From assembly GCA_020062665.1 (NCBI GenBank), contig JAGUVW010000020.1, positions 1-35,973 on the forward strand: 35,973 bases of DNA. Direction: 5' to 3'. Source of the stretch: Pseudomonadales bacterium. GTDB lineage: Bacteria; Pseudomonadota; Gammaproteobacteria; Pseudomonadales; Ketobacteraceae. Positions 7,599-16,417 of the stretch are shown here, one piece after another. The translations under genes and the position numbers were made by a program. The notes beneath the pieces are model-generated. The model searched no databases and was not told the origin of the DNA. It saw only the letters and a program-made list of their open reading frames with translations. Each line of letters opens with the position of its first letter. Position 1 is the first letter of the stretch.

Positions 7599-7614
7599 GC
7601 GTTGTACGCAACGC
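7599..7614. promoter_or_regulatory. Inverted repeat in the divergent intergenic region
   Basis: GCGTTG and CAACGC form perfect 6-bp arms around a 4-base spacer (TACG). It sits 33 bases before the ATG of the Asp-box lipoprotein. It is either an operator or a small leader hairpin. No T-run follows directly, so it is not a convincing terminator. Confidence 0.35.
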
Positions 7615-7646
7615 TGTCACCTTTTTCCATCGTCAGGAGCTCCATC

Positions 7647-8732
7647 ATGGCAATCCGGATTCGCCCGCTGTTTCGTCTGCTCGCCTTCACCCTGTTGTTC
7701 GCCGCGTTCAGCAGCGGCTGCGGCGGCAAAGCCACCTTCGTGTTCGAAGGGCTCAAGGGCCGCGAGATCACCCATCTGCATCAACATCAGCAACGCCTGT
7801 ATGCCAGCACCGACGCCGGCCTGTTCAGCAAAACCCTGGGCCAGTCAGAGTGGACAGCGCTGGGCCTGCAGCACTACCGCATCGAAGACATTGCGATTAT
7901 TGACGAACAACATCTGCTGGCAGCGGTGCTGGAAGTCGCGACGACAAACACCGGGGAAGCCGACGATGGCGCGCTGGCAATCCAGCAACCGCACCTGATG
8001 GAAACCCTGGATGGCGGCCAAACCTGGCAGCCGGTGCTTCATGATTTCGGTGGTGGCTTCGAAGATCCCATTCACGCTTTGCATTTCGATAGCAACAGCG
8101 GCGTGCTGTATGGCAGCGGCGTAGACGTTCTGGCGCAATCCACGGATCTGGGGCGCAGCTGGCATATTCTGAGCGGGGCGTGGGGCGGCTTCAGCCAGCC
8201 CAAACGCGCGCTGGCGCTGAACCCGCACAACGGCCAGGTCTGGTTTGGCGGCCAGAATGCCATGGAGCAGATGGTGTTGCGGCGTTTCGATCCGGCCACC
8301 GGCGTCACCGATGAATTTCCCGATCTGCTGCCGATGCCGGCAGTGATTTACGGCATCACTTTCGATCCGAACAATGCCAACCGGATTCTGGCCTCTGGTG
8401 AAGGCGGCTTCGCGCAGAGCCTGGACAACGGCGTTAACTGGACGCAGCCTCTGGGGGATGTAGATCACCGCTTCTATTTCGATGTGGTGCTCGATCCGCA
8501 AAAATCTACCACGCTCTACACCGCCGGCTGGGCAAAGAACGGCCATCTGCCGCAACCGCTGATCGTGGAAGTGTCCCGCGACAACGGCCAGCGCTGGCGC
8601 CAATACCGCCATCCCGACAACAACCTGTTCGGCGGCGCCCGCAGCCTGCTGGCTGTGACCGAGCAGAATCGCACGGTGCTGTATGTGGGCCTTTATTACG
8701 GCGGCATCATGAAGGTGTTGCTGCCGCGCTGA
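7647..8732 (+). CDS. BNR/Asp-box beta-propeller lipoprotein
   Basis: The ATG at 7647 is preceded by AGGAG with a 7-base spacer and gives a signal peptide ending FSSGC (Cys25). The residue at -3 is not the usual Leu/Val/Ile, so lipidation is likely but not certain. The 361-residue protein has four Asp-boxes: TLDGGQTW (120-127), STDLGRSW (165-172), SLDNGVNW (258-265) and SRDNGQRW (310-317). Such repeats occur at corresponding turns of beta-propeller blades in sialidases, sortilin/Vps10-like and photosynthesis-assembly proteins. No sialidase catalytic set (arginine triad, Tyr/Glu) is evident, so I expect a binding or assembly role in the periplasm or at the outer membrane. It is divergent from the retron and convergent with the PhoX-like gene (6 bases between stops). 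Confidence 0.85.
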   Translation: MAIRIRPLFRLLAFTLLFAAFSSGCGGKATFVFEGLKGREITHLHQHQQRLYASTDAGLFSKTLGQSEWTALGLQHYRIEDIAIIDEQHLLAAVLEVATTNTGEADDGALAIQQPHLMETLDGGQTWQPVLHDFGGGFEDPIHALHFDSNSGVLYGSGVDVLAQSTDLGRSWHILSGAWGGFSQPKRALALNPHNGQVWFGGQNAMEQMVLRRFDPATGVTDEFPDLLPMPAVIYGITFDPNNANRILASGEGGFAQSLDNGVNWTQPLGDVDHRFYFDVVLDPQKSTTLYTAGWAKNGHLPQPLIVEVSRDNGQRWRQYRHPDNNLFGGARSLLAVTEQNRTVLYVGLYYGGIMKVLLPR

Positions 8733-8738
8733 AATATT

Positions 8739-9962
8739 TTACAGACTCACAAACTGCTGGAAGGGCCCGGTGATTTCATACGTGATACCGAAGCCATTGC
8801 TGCCACCAAAAATCACGCAGCCGCGCTGGGAACTGAAGTAGAGCCGGCTGCCATCGGGACTGAACGCCGGGCCGGTGATTTCCGACCCGTTCTGCCCGGT
8901 CACCTGCAGCAGCGGCGCCATGTTGCCCTGCTGGTCGATCACCACGATCTGCATGTCGCCACCATCTTCCGCCACCAGGATGTCACCGCCGGACGACACC
9001 GTAAGATTATCCACGCCGGTGAGAATCGGGTTTGCCGCCGCTGCCGCGTCGTAGATCACGCTCAGATGATCGTTGGCAGTATCCAGGCACCACACCCGGT
9101 TGTCGCCCTTGGTGGTGAAATGAATCAGGCCGTTGCTGTACCAGATGCCTTCGCCACCTTTGAACACCGTGCTCGCCGCCACCTGTTTGCGCGTGGGCGT
9201 CTGCAGCAGATTGGGGCGCGGATTGGGCACATCGATCCACTGCACAAAACCCAGTTCATCCACCGCCGCCACCTGCAACACACCGGCGGCCAGATTCAGG
9301 CGACCCAGGTTGTCGTAACCCGCCGGCACAAAGCGGTAGAGGCGGCCATCGCTTTCATCTTCCGTCAGATAGAGCAGGCCGTTGATGGGATCCACTGCCA
9401 CCGCTTCATGTTTGAAATGTCCCAGGGCAGGGCGCGCAATCGGCGGCTGCTGGCCGAAGGGATCGCATTCGAAGACGCGGCCGAAATCCACTTCCTCGCA
9501 GGACAGCCAGGTACCCCAGGGCGTGGGGCCGCCGGCACAATTCACATTGGTGCCACCCAGGATGCGATAGGCACTGTGCACCGAACCATTGGCATTGAAA
9601 CGGATCGCCGACGCACCGCCACCCAGCACGCTGATGGTTTCGCTGTTGGACACATACACCCAGCCACCATCCGGTGCGGCGAACGTGGTGCCCCCATCGG
9701 GATACATATGCCAGGCATAACCGGTGGTGCTGAGCAGACCCTTGCGAACTTTCAACCCGGCAGACGCCAGAATGCGCGAGGAAAAGCCCGCTGGCAGACG
9801 CACACCGTTGCGATCCGGCGGCAGCAGTTCACCGACTTGCGCCAGGGTTTGTGCCGCCAATGGCTGGCTGACGGACAGCAGGCTCGGCCCGATGGCCAGC
9901 GCAGCAAAACCGGCAGAACCGCGCTGCAGCAGGCGACGGCGGGAAACAGTGGAATCAGTCAT
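8739..9962 (-). CDS. Tat-exported PhoX/DUF839-family protein
   Basis: The 407-residue product starts with a twin-arginine signal (SRRRLLQRG at 7-15, then a hydrophobic stretch to about SQPLAAQ), so it is exported folded. The body has the landmarks of PhoX-like alkaline phosphatases (DUF839): GPTPWGTWLSCEE at 145-157, GHFKHEAVAVDP at 181-192 and EDESDGRLYRF at 201-211. The C-terminal part has GPAFSPDGSRLYFSSQRG, a propeller blade. Known PhoX enzymes bind Ca and Fe ions in a six-bladed propeller and release phosphate from organic phosphate. This member is shorter than characterised PhoX, so its substrate is uncertain. A G-rich ribosome-binding site (AGGGGG) precedes the ATG. No phosphate-starvation box was identified by eye. 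Confidence 0.88.
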   Translation of the reverse strand: MTDSTVSRRRLLQRGSAGFAALAIGPSLLSVSQPLAAQTLAQVGELLPPDRNGVRLPAGFSSRILASAGLKVRKGLLSTTGYAWHMYPDGGTTFAAPDGGWVYVSNSETISVLGGGASAIRFNANGSVHSAYRILGGTNVNCAGGPTPWGTWLSCEEVDFGRVFECDPFGQQPPIARPALGHFKHEAVAVDPINGLLYLTEDESDGRLYRFVPAGYDNLGRLNLAAGVLQVAAVDELGFVQWIDVPNPRPNLLQTPTRKQVAASTVFKGGEGIWYSNGLIHFTTKGDNRVWCLDTANDHLSVIYDAAAAANPILTGVDNLTVSSGGDILVAEDGGDMQIVVIDQQGNMAPLLQVTGQNGSEITGPAFSPDGSRLYFSSQRGCVIFGGSNGFGITYEITGPFQQFVSL

Positions 9963-10033
9963 GGTGCCCCCTTTTATTTTTATTACGGGGCAACAGCATA
10001 GGGAGTGGCTGTGACAGAATGGATGCAGTTTTG

Positions 10034-10441
10034 TTAAGAGGTTGTGGTGCCCGGTGGCACGTGCTGGCTACCGAACCATTTGATCACATAAACCAGCACC
10101 ACAAACACAACACACACCGCCACCGACGTGACCTGTTCCACCGGCTTGGGCGGCAGAATGAAAATAAACCCCTGCCCCTTGATCAGCGACGAAAAGCTCG
10201 ACACGCAGAACGGCATCATGAACAGGCGGAATATCTGCCAGTAATCGGTTTTCGCACCGCTCTGCCGCGACACACTCAGCATCAACGCAAAACCGATCAC
10301 CACGCAGATACCGAGCGAATTCAGCCACAGCCGGGGCGATGGATCAAAATAGAAATACAGCGTGACCAGATACCACAGCAGATAACACCAGAGCACCATC
10401 TTGCCCGGTGTGATACGGACGAAATAACGTAGCACCGCCAT
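10034..10441 (-). CDS. Small integral membrane protein at the end of the ATP-grasp operon
   Basis: 135 residues with four hydrophobic segments (about 15-33, 38-58, 70-86 and 104-124), and short polar loops between them containing SRQSGAKTD and GQGFIFILPPKPVEQ. I recognise no family. It starts 9 bases after the stop of the alpha-E gene on the same strand, so it is the last gene of the six-gene operon and may anchor or transport the product of the soluble enzymes. That role is inferred from position alone. No convincing terminator follows; 71 bases separate it from the PhoX-like start. Confidence 0.8.
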   Translation of the reverse strand: MAVLRYFVRITPGKMVLWCYLLWYLVTLYFYFDPSPRLWLNSLGICVVIGFALMLSVSRQSGAKTDYWQIFRLFMMPFCVSSFSSLIKGQGFIFILPPKPVEQVTSVAVCVVFVVLVYVIKWFGSQHVPPGTTTS

Positions 10442-10450
10442 ACCAGCTGC

Positions 10451-11416
10451 TCAACCCGCTGCCTGGCTCTGCACCTGCCGGTTCACCCGGCTGCTGAGGA
10501 AATAATTTTCCGCCAGTGCATTGTGAATGCCGTTGAATTCGATCTGCAGCTGATCGATGAATTCGTGCAGCATCTTCTGGTCGTAGGCGTTCAGCTCCGC
10601 GCTCTGGATGGTGCGCATCAGCGCGTGGATTTTGCGCAACACGTTCTCGTAATTGGGTAGCTGCACGATGCACTGTTCCAGCTGCTGCACGCAGAAATAG
10701 ATCGCACGGGGAAATTTGGTGGACTGGAACAGGAATTTCAGCACGTCACCACGCCGGATGCGCGCCTGCATGGACTGGCGATACATCTGGTAGCCGGTGA
10801 GGGATTTCAGCACGCTCATCCACTGGATGTTTTCGAACGGGCGCAGCTCCAGATTTTCACTCATCAGCAGATTGGCCGTGCGCACGTCGATGATGCGCGA
10901 GGTCATGTCCGCCCGTTCCAGGTTGCCGCCCAGGCGTAAAAACAGATAACCCTGATCCTGGTTCATGGTGCCGGCGAGCAAACCGGTGATGGCCTGATTG
11001 CGCTGGATGATTTCCTTCAGATAACTGAAGCGACCGCGCTTGGACAGGCCGGTGGCGCTCTGATCCTTGGCGTAATAATTCAGCGCGTTGATCTGTTCCC
11101 AGGCTTCGCGCGGAATCACGTCGCGGATGGTGCGGGCGTTTTCGCGGGCGTAACTGAGGGAATTCACGATCGACACCGGGCTGTTGGTGTCGCTCACCAG
11201 ATATTTCAGCACCGAGCGTTCGTCGAAATTCTCATTCGACTTCAGATAGCTGTCGCGGGTGCCGGTGATGTCGATCAAAGGCTCCCAGCCCAGCGTGGTT
11301 TTCTTGGGAATATCCAGCAGCAGGTTGGAGTTGACATTCACCAGCCGCGCCATGTTTTCCGCGCGCTCAAGATAGCGGGACATCCAGAACAGGGTTTCAG
11401 CAACACGGGCCAGCAT
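10451..11416 (-). CDS. Alpha-E domain protein (DUF403)
   Basis: The 321-residue, almost all-helical protein begins with the diagnostic alpha-E signature (ETLFWMSRYLERAEN, residues 7-21). Later conserved stretches are GTMNQDQGYLFLRLGGNLERAD and RIIDVRTANLL. Alpha-E proteins nearly always travel with permuted ATP-grasp and transglutaminase-like genes. They are predicted, not proven, to take part in a peptide-ligation or peptide-modification pathway (genomic predictions by Iyer, Aravind and colleagues on amidoligases). GGAGG, lying in the last codons of the upstream ATP-grasp gene, is correctly spaced from this ATG, and only three bases separate the genes, so translation is probably coupled. The same domain occurs again as the C-terminal half of the fused protein at 13766-16366. 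Confidence 0.92.
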   Translation of the reverse strand: MLARVAETLFWMSRYLERAENMARLVNVNSNLLLDIPKKTTLGWEPLIDITGTRDSYLKSNENFDERSVLKYLVSDTNSPVSIVNSLSYARENARTIRDVIPREAWEQINALNYYAKDQSATGLSKRGRFSYLKEIIQRNQAITGLLAGTMNQDQGYLFLRLGGNLERADMTSRIIDVRTANLLMSENLELRPFENIQWMSVLKSLTGYQMYRQSMQARIRRGDVLKFLFQSTKFPRAIYFCVQQLEQCIVQLPNYENVLRKIHALMRTIQSAELNAYDQKMLHEFIDQLQIEFNGIHNALAENYFLSSRVNRQVQSQAAG

Positions 11417-11419
11417 GTC

Positions 11420-12865
<1,446 letters not shown>

Positions 12866-12887
12866 AGAGTCTTCTTACTGTGGGCTG

Positions 12888-13769
12888 TCACACTTCGATG
12901 CGATCGACATCGACCGATACCGCCAGCAGCGTCTGGTCGCCGCCGTAAATCACACCTTTGAGTGGGGTGACATCTGCAAAATCCCGGCCAAGGGCCACGG
13001 TGATGTACTGCTCGTTGGGCATCAGGTTGTTGGTGGGATCGAAGCCCACCCAGCCGTCGTCGAGCATGTGCACCGCATACCAGGCGTGGGACGCATCGGC
13101 CCCCGCCAGCTTGGGTTGCCCCGGCGGCGGCGTGGTTTCCAGATAGCCGCTGACATAGCTGGCGGCGATCCCCATGGAACGCAGGCAGGCAATACCCAGA
13201 TGGGCGAAGTCCTGACACACGCCACGCTTCTGCGCGATCACGGTGGCCAGCGGCGTACTGATACTGGTGGCGGTGGGATCGTAGACAAAGTCCGTGTGCA
13301 GGCGCGCCATCAGTTCGTTGCAGCATTCCAGCAGGGAGCGCTGTGGCGTGAAGGTTTTTTCCGCGTAGGCGCGCGCCTCGGTCAGCAGCGGTACCAGCGG
13401 CGACGGCAGCAGGAATTCCCGCACTGGCAGCAGTTCCGGCAACGTGGTGGTTTTGAGGCTGTCGCGCACGTATTCCCACGGGCAGTCGGCGCTGAACAGG
13501 AACTGGCGCGAAGGGTCGAGCACCTGCACGTCGCTGTACACCGACACCGTCAATTCCTTGTGCGGTTGCAGGATGTCGAAGCTGGTGACCTGGTTGCCGT
13601 AGTAATCAAAGCGCTTGTGCACTGAATCGGGTTGCGGGTGAATCACGAATCGATTGCGCGCACAGGTTTGGTGCGTATTATTCAGCGGCGACATCCGTGC
13701 TTCGTTGAAGCACAGGGACACCGGGCTGCCATATTTATAATGCGTGGTGTGTTTGATGCGGAATTTCAT
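12888..13769 (-). CDS. Transglutaminase-like cysteine peptidase-fold protein
   Basis: The 293-residue protein has the bacterial transglutaminase N-terminal beta domain (MKFRIKHTTHYKYGSPVS) and then the transglutaminase core. The triad is visible: Cys185 in KRGVCQDFAHL, His228 in ADASHAWYAV and Asp244 in VGFDPTNN. Members act as thiol peptidases or amide transferases; the substrate is unknown. The ATG overlaps the stop of the fused ATP-grasp/alpha-E gene as ATGA, so translation is coupled. An open frame extends far upstream inside the neighbour, but that part is a shadow of the other gene. It is the shorter of two transglutaminase-like proteins in the operon. Confidence 0.92.
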   Translation of the reverse strand: MKFRIKHTTHYKYGSPVSLCFNEARMSPLNNTHQTCARNRFVIHPQPDSVHKRFDYYGNQVTSFDILQPHKELTVSVYSDVQVLDPSRQFLFSADCPWEYVRDSLKTTTLPELLPVREFLLPSPLVPLLTEARAYAEKTFTPQRSLLECCNELMARLHTDFVYDPTATSISTPLATVIAQKRGVCQDFAHLGIACLRSMGIAASYVSGYLETTPPPGQPKLAGADASHAWYAVHMLDDGWVGFDPTNNLMPNEQYITVALGRDFADVTPLKGVIYGGDQTLLAVSVDVDRIEV

Positions 13770-16366
13770 ACGCTTAGCTCGATGCGCGTGGGGGCCAGCT
13801 GGCGCGCGCCCTGGGTGTGGCTGAAGTATTTTTCCGTCAGCAGCATGGACACTTTGCTCAACCGGCGCTCCACATTGTTCAGCAGTTTTTCCAGATGGAT
13901 GCGGTGGCCGGTGTCTTCGCTGATCCGCGCCAGTTTTTCGGTTTCTGCCAGCTTCAATTCGGTGCTCACCTGCAGCACCAGTTTCTGCTCGCGGCTGAGC
14001 TGGTGCGCCGGCAGCTTCACCGGCATGGGTGGCAGCTTCGCCAGTTTCTGGGCGATCTGTTCCACCTGATAGGCGAGCGAACGGGGATGCTGGGTGTCCA
14101 GCAGCAGCAGGTCGAGCACGGTGTACACGTGCTGCAGCGCGCGATAACGGCGGCGGTGGGTGATCAGGCTGGCCTGGTTGAGCAGCACGGCTTCCAGCAT
14201 CAGGTGCTCCACCACATCCGATTGCGGCTGCACCAGCGCGTTGCGCAGGATGTTCACCACCTGCAGCGCTCGCTCCAGCCGCCGCCCCAGGGTCAGCATG
14301 TACCAGCCGCTTTCGTGGGGCATGCTTTCCTGGGTCTGACCGAAGAACGCCATCAGCGAGCCGATCAGCGTATCCAGTTCGTTCTGCAGCAAGGGGAAAT
14401 CGTCGGGATCGCCGGCCAGATGCTGGATGGTGCTGTCCACGTTGTCGATCACGCGCCAGGTATCCACCGACCACAGATCGCGCACGTTGAAGGCGCTCTG
14501 CATGAACGAATCCAGCGTGCCGATCAGGCTGGAGCGCTGGGCACGGTTGAGCGCCATGTCCAGGATGCGCGGGCGCGGGTTGGCCAGGTGCTCTTCGGCA
14601 TCCTCGCCGGTGAAGCCGGGATAAATGCCAGTGAGGTGGGTGAGGGTGATCAGCAGCTGCTTGAGCACCGCCAGATCCGCATCGTCGCCATAGTCGTCGT
14701 AGTCCGCCAGTTTGCCCAGCGCGGTGCGCAGCAGGCGCAGGGTGCCTTCGGCGCGCTCGGCGTAGCGGCCCACCCAGAACAGGTTTTCGCCGGAACGGGA
14801 GGGCAGGCCCGCTTCCACCACCACCGCATCGCCGGGCCGGGCGGTGGGCCACAGGCTGACCTGATGCACCGGTTTGTCCGCCAGAATCCAGGTGTCTTTC
14901 GACAGGCCGCCGGCCTGGTTGGAAATGAACAGGCTGTCGGCATCCGGCGCCACCCGCGACAGGCCACCGGGCATCACATCGTAATCACCCTGATGGGCGG
15001 TGACGAACGCGCGCAGCAACACCCGGCGCGGCACGATGTCGCCCTTGCTCAGCGCAGGCGTGGTGGAGCAGCTCAGCACTTCCTGGCCCACGTAAAGATA
15101 GGGCGCCGCCAGAATGCGCTGCTTGAGTTGTTCCACTTCTGCCGGCTTCAGTTGCGAAACGAACACCGATGGCGCGCGCCGGTCGATGCCCTTGATCACC
15201 AGTTCCGGCAGATGGGCCAGCACGTAATCCAGTTCCTTTTTCTGCCCGCACCACCAGGTGGCGGCAGAAGGCAGCATGATGTCCTCGCCCAGCCAGTGCT
15301 TGCAGATGCTGGGCAGGAACGGCATCAGGCCGGGATTTTCCAGCACGCTGGAGCCCAGCGGATTGGCGATGATGACGTTGCCCAGCCGCGCCGCCTGCAG
15401 CAGCCCCGGCACGCCCAGATGGGAATCCTCGCGCAGCTCCAGCGGATCGCAGAAGGTGTCGTCCACCCGGCGTACGATGATGTCCACCTGCTTCAGGCCT
15501 TCGAGGGACTTCAGCCACACCTTGCCGTCGCGCACGGTGAGGTCGTCGCCCTGTACCAGGCTGTAGCCCAGATACGACGCAAGATAGGCGTGCTCGAAAT
15601 AGGTTTCGTTGCGCGGCCCTGGGGTGAGGATGACGACGCGGGGTTCTTCCTTGGCGTTGGGTAGCAGGCTCGCCAGTGTGGCGCGCAGATTGCGGAAGAA
15701 GATCGACAGCCGGTGCACTTGCGTGCGACGGAATTCGTCCGCCATCACCCGGGTCATGGCCATGCGGGTTTCCAGCGCGTAACCGGCACCGGACGGCGCC
15801 TGGGTGCGATCGCCCATGATCCACATGCGGCCATCGGGGCCACGGGCCAGATCAGCGGCGTAGAGCAGCAGCTGGGGCATGTCTTCCTTGGGCACCTGAT
15901 CACAGGGACGCAGAAAGCCCTGATGGCCATAAATCAGTTCCGGTGGCAGCAAACCTTCCTTGATCAGGTGACGCTCGCCGTACAGATCGCGATACACCAT
16001 GTCCAGCAGGCGCGCACGCTGCTTGAGGCCCGCACTGATCACCGCCCAGTCGGTGGACTTGAGCACCAGCGGAATCGGATCGAGCTGCCAGGTGCGCTGC
16101 TGGCCCTTGGGATCGTTGTAGATGTTGTAGGTGACGCCGTTTTCCCGCAGCAGACGCCGCGCTTCCAGCCGCCGCCGCTCCAGCTCGTCGCCACCCAGTT
16201 CATTGAGATCCCGCATCAGCCGGCGCCAGTGGGGATTCACCCCCGCCGGCGTGGTGGCCCACATCTCATCGTAACCGCGCAACTGGGACGGGTACTGTTT
16301 CATCCTGCTTTCCAGCTCGACGACACCGTCGGGCGCCGCTGCCTTGTTCTTGGTATCCGTGGCCAT
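13766..16366 (-). CDS. Fused permuted ATP-grasp and alpha-E protein
   Basis: 866 residues: a type-2 permuted ATP-grasp domain (about 35-500) joined to an alpha-E domain (about 520-855, opening SRSGENLFWVGRYAERAE). It mirrors the two separate genes downstream. Most ATP-grasp landmarks are recognisable (VVILTPGPRNETYFEHAYLA, VRRVDDTFCDP, NQAGGLSKDTW). However, the site matching KPANESGGYG of the stand-alone copy reads KGIDRRAPSV (392-401), EDNLRVPSG reads GDRTQAPSG (185-193) and VDLRPF reads VLLRAF (449-454). The glycine loop and several acidic residues are therefore missing, and this copy may not turn over ATP normally. It begins 51 bases after the large transglutaminase gene without a strong ribosome-binding site and overlaps the next gene by four bases. 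Confidence 0.92.
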   Translation of the reverse strand: MATDTKNKAAAPDGVVELESRMKQYPSQLRGYDEMWATTPAGVNPHWRRLMRDLNELGGDELERRRLEARRLLRENGVTYNIYNDPKGQQRTWQLDPIPLVLKSTDWAVISAGLKQRARLLDMVYRDLYGERHLIKEGLLPPELIYGHQGFLRPCDQVPKEDMPQLLLYAADLARGPDGRMWIMGDRTQAPSGAGYALETRMAMTRVMADEFRRTQVHRLSIFFRNLRATLASLLPNAKEEPRVVILTPGPRNETYFEHAYLASYLGYSLVQGDDLTVRDGKVWLKSLEGLKQVDIIVRRVDDTFCDPLELREDSHLGVPGLLQAARLGNVIIANPLGSSVLENPGLMPFLPSICKHWLGEDIMLPSAATWWCGQKKELDYVLAHLPELVIKGIDRRAPSVFVSQLKPAEVEQLKQRILAAPYLYVGQEVLSCSTTPALSKGDIVPRRVLLRAFVTAHQGDYDVMPGGLSRVAPDADSLFISNQAGGLSKDTWILADKPVHQVSLWPTARPGDAVVVEAGLPSRSGENLFWVGRYAERAEGTLRLLRTALGKLADYDDYGDDADLAVLKQLLITLTHLTGIYPGFTGEDAEEHLANPRPRILDMALNRAQRSSLIGTLDSFMQSAFNVRDLWSVDTWRVIDNVDSTIQHLAGDPDDFPLLQNELDTLIGSLMAFFGQTQESMPHESGWYMLTLGRRLERALQVVNILRNALVQPQSDVVEHLMLEAVLLNQASLITHRRRYRALQHVYTVLDLLLLDTQHPRSLAYQVEQIAQKLAKLPPMPVKLPAHQLSREQKLVLQVSTELKLAETEKLARISEDTGHRIHLEKLLNNVERRLSKVSMLLTEKYFSHTQGARQLAPTRIELSV

Positions 16367-16417
16367 GAGGAATACTCAACCAGCTTCTTCCGCTGCAAAT
16401 GAATTTGAGTATAACAC

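Noticed and set aside
9066-10001. Plus-strand frame of 311 codons opposite the PhoX-like gene
   Set aside because: It is an antisense shadow with biased composition; the minus-strand product has a Tat signal and family motifs.
12888-14852. A single 654-residue reading frame covering the small transglutaminase and a long upstream extension
   Set aside because: The extension overlaps the well-supported fused ATP-grasp/alpha-E gene in another frame and is low-complexity Arg/Ala/Pro-rich. The family N-terminus (MKFRIKHTTHYKYG) marks the true start at 13769.
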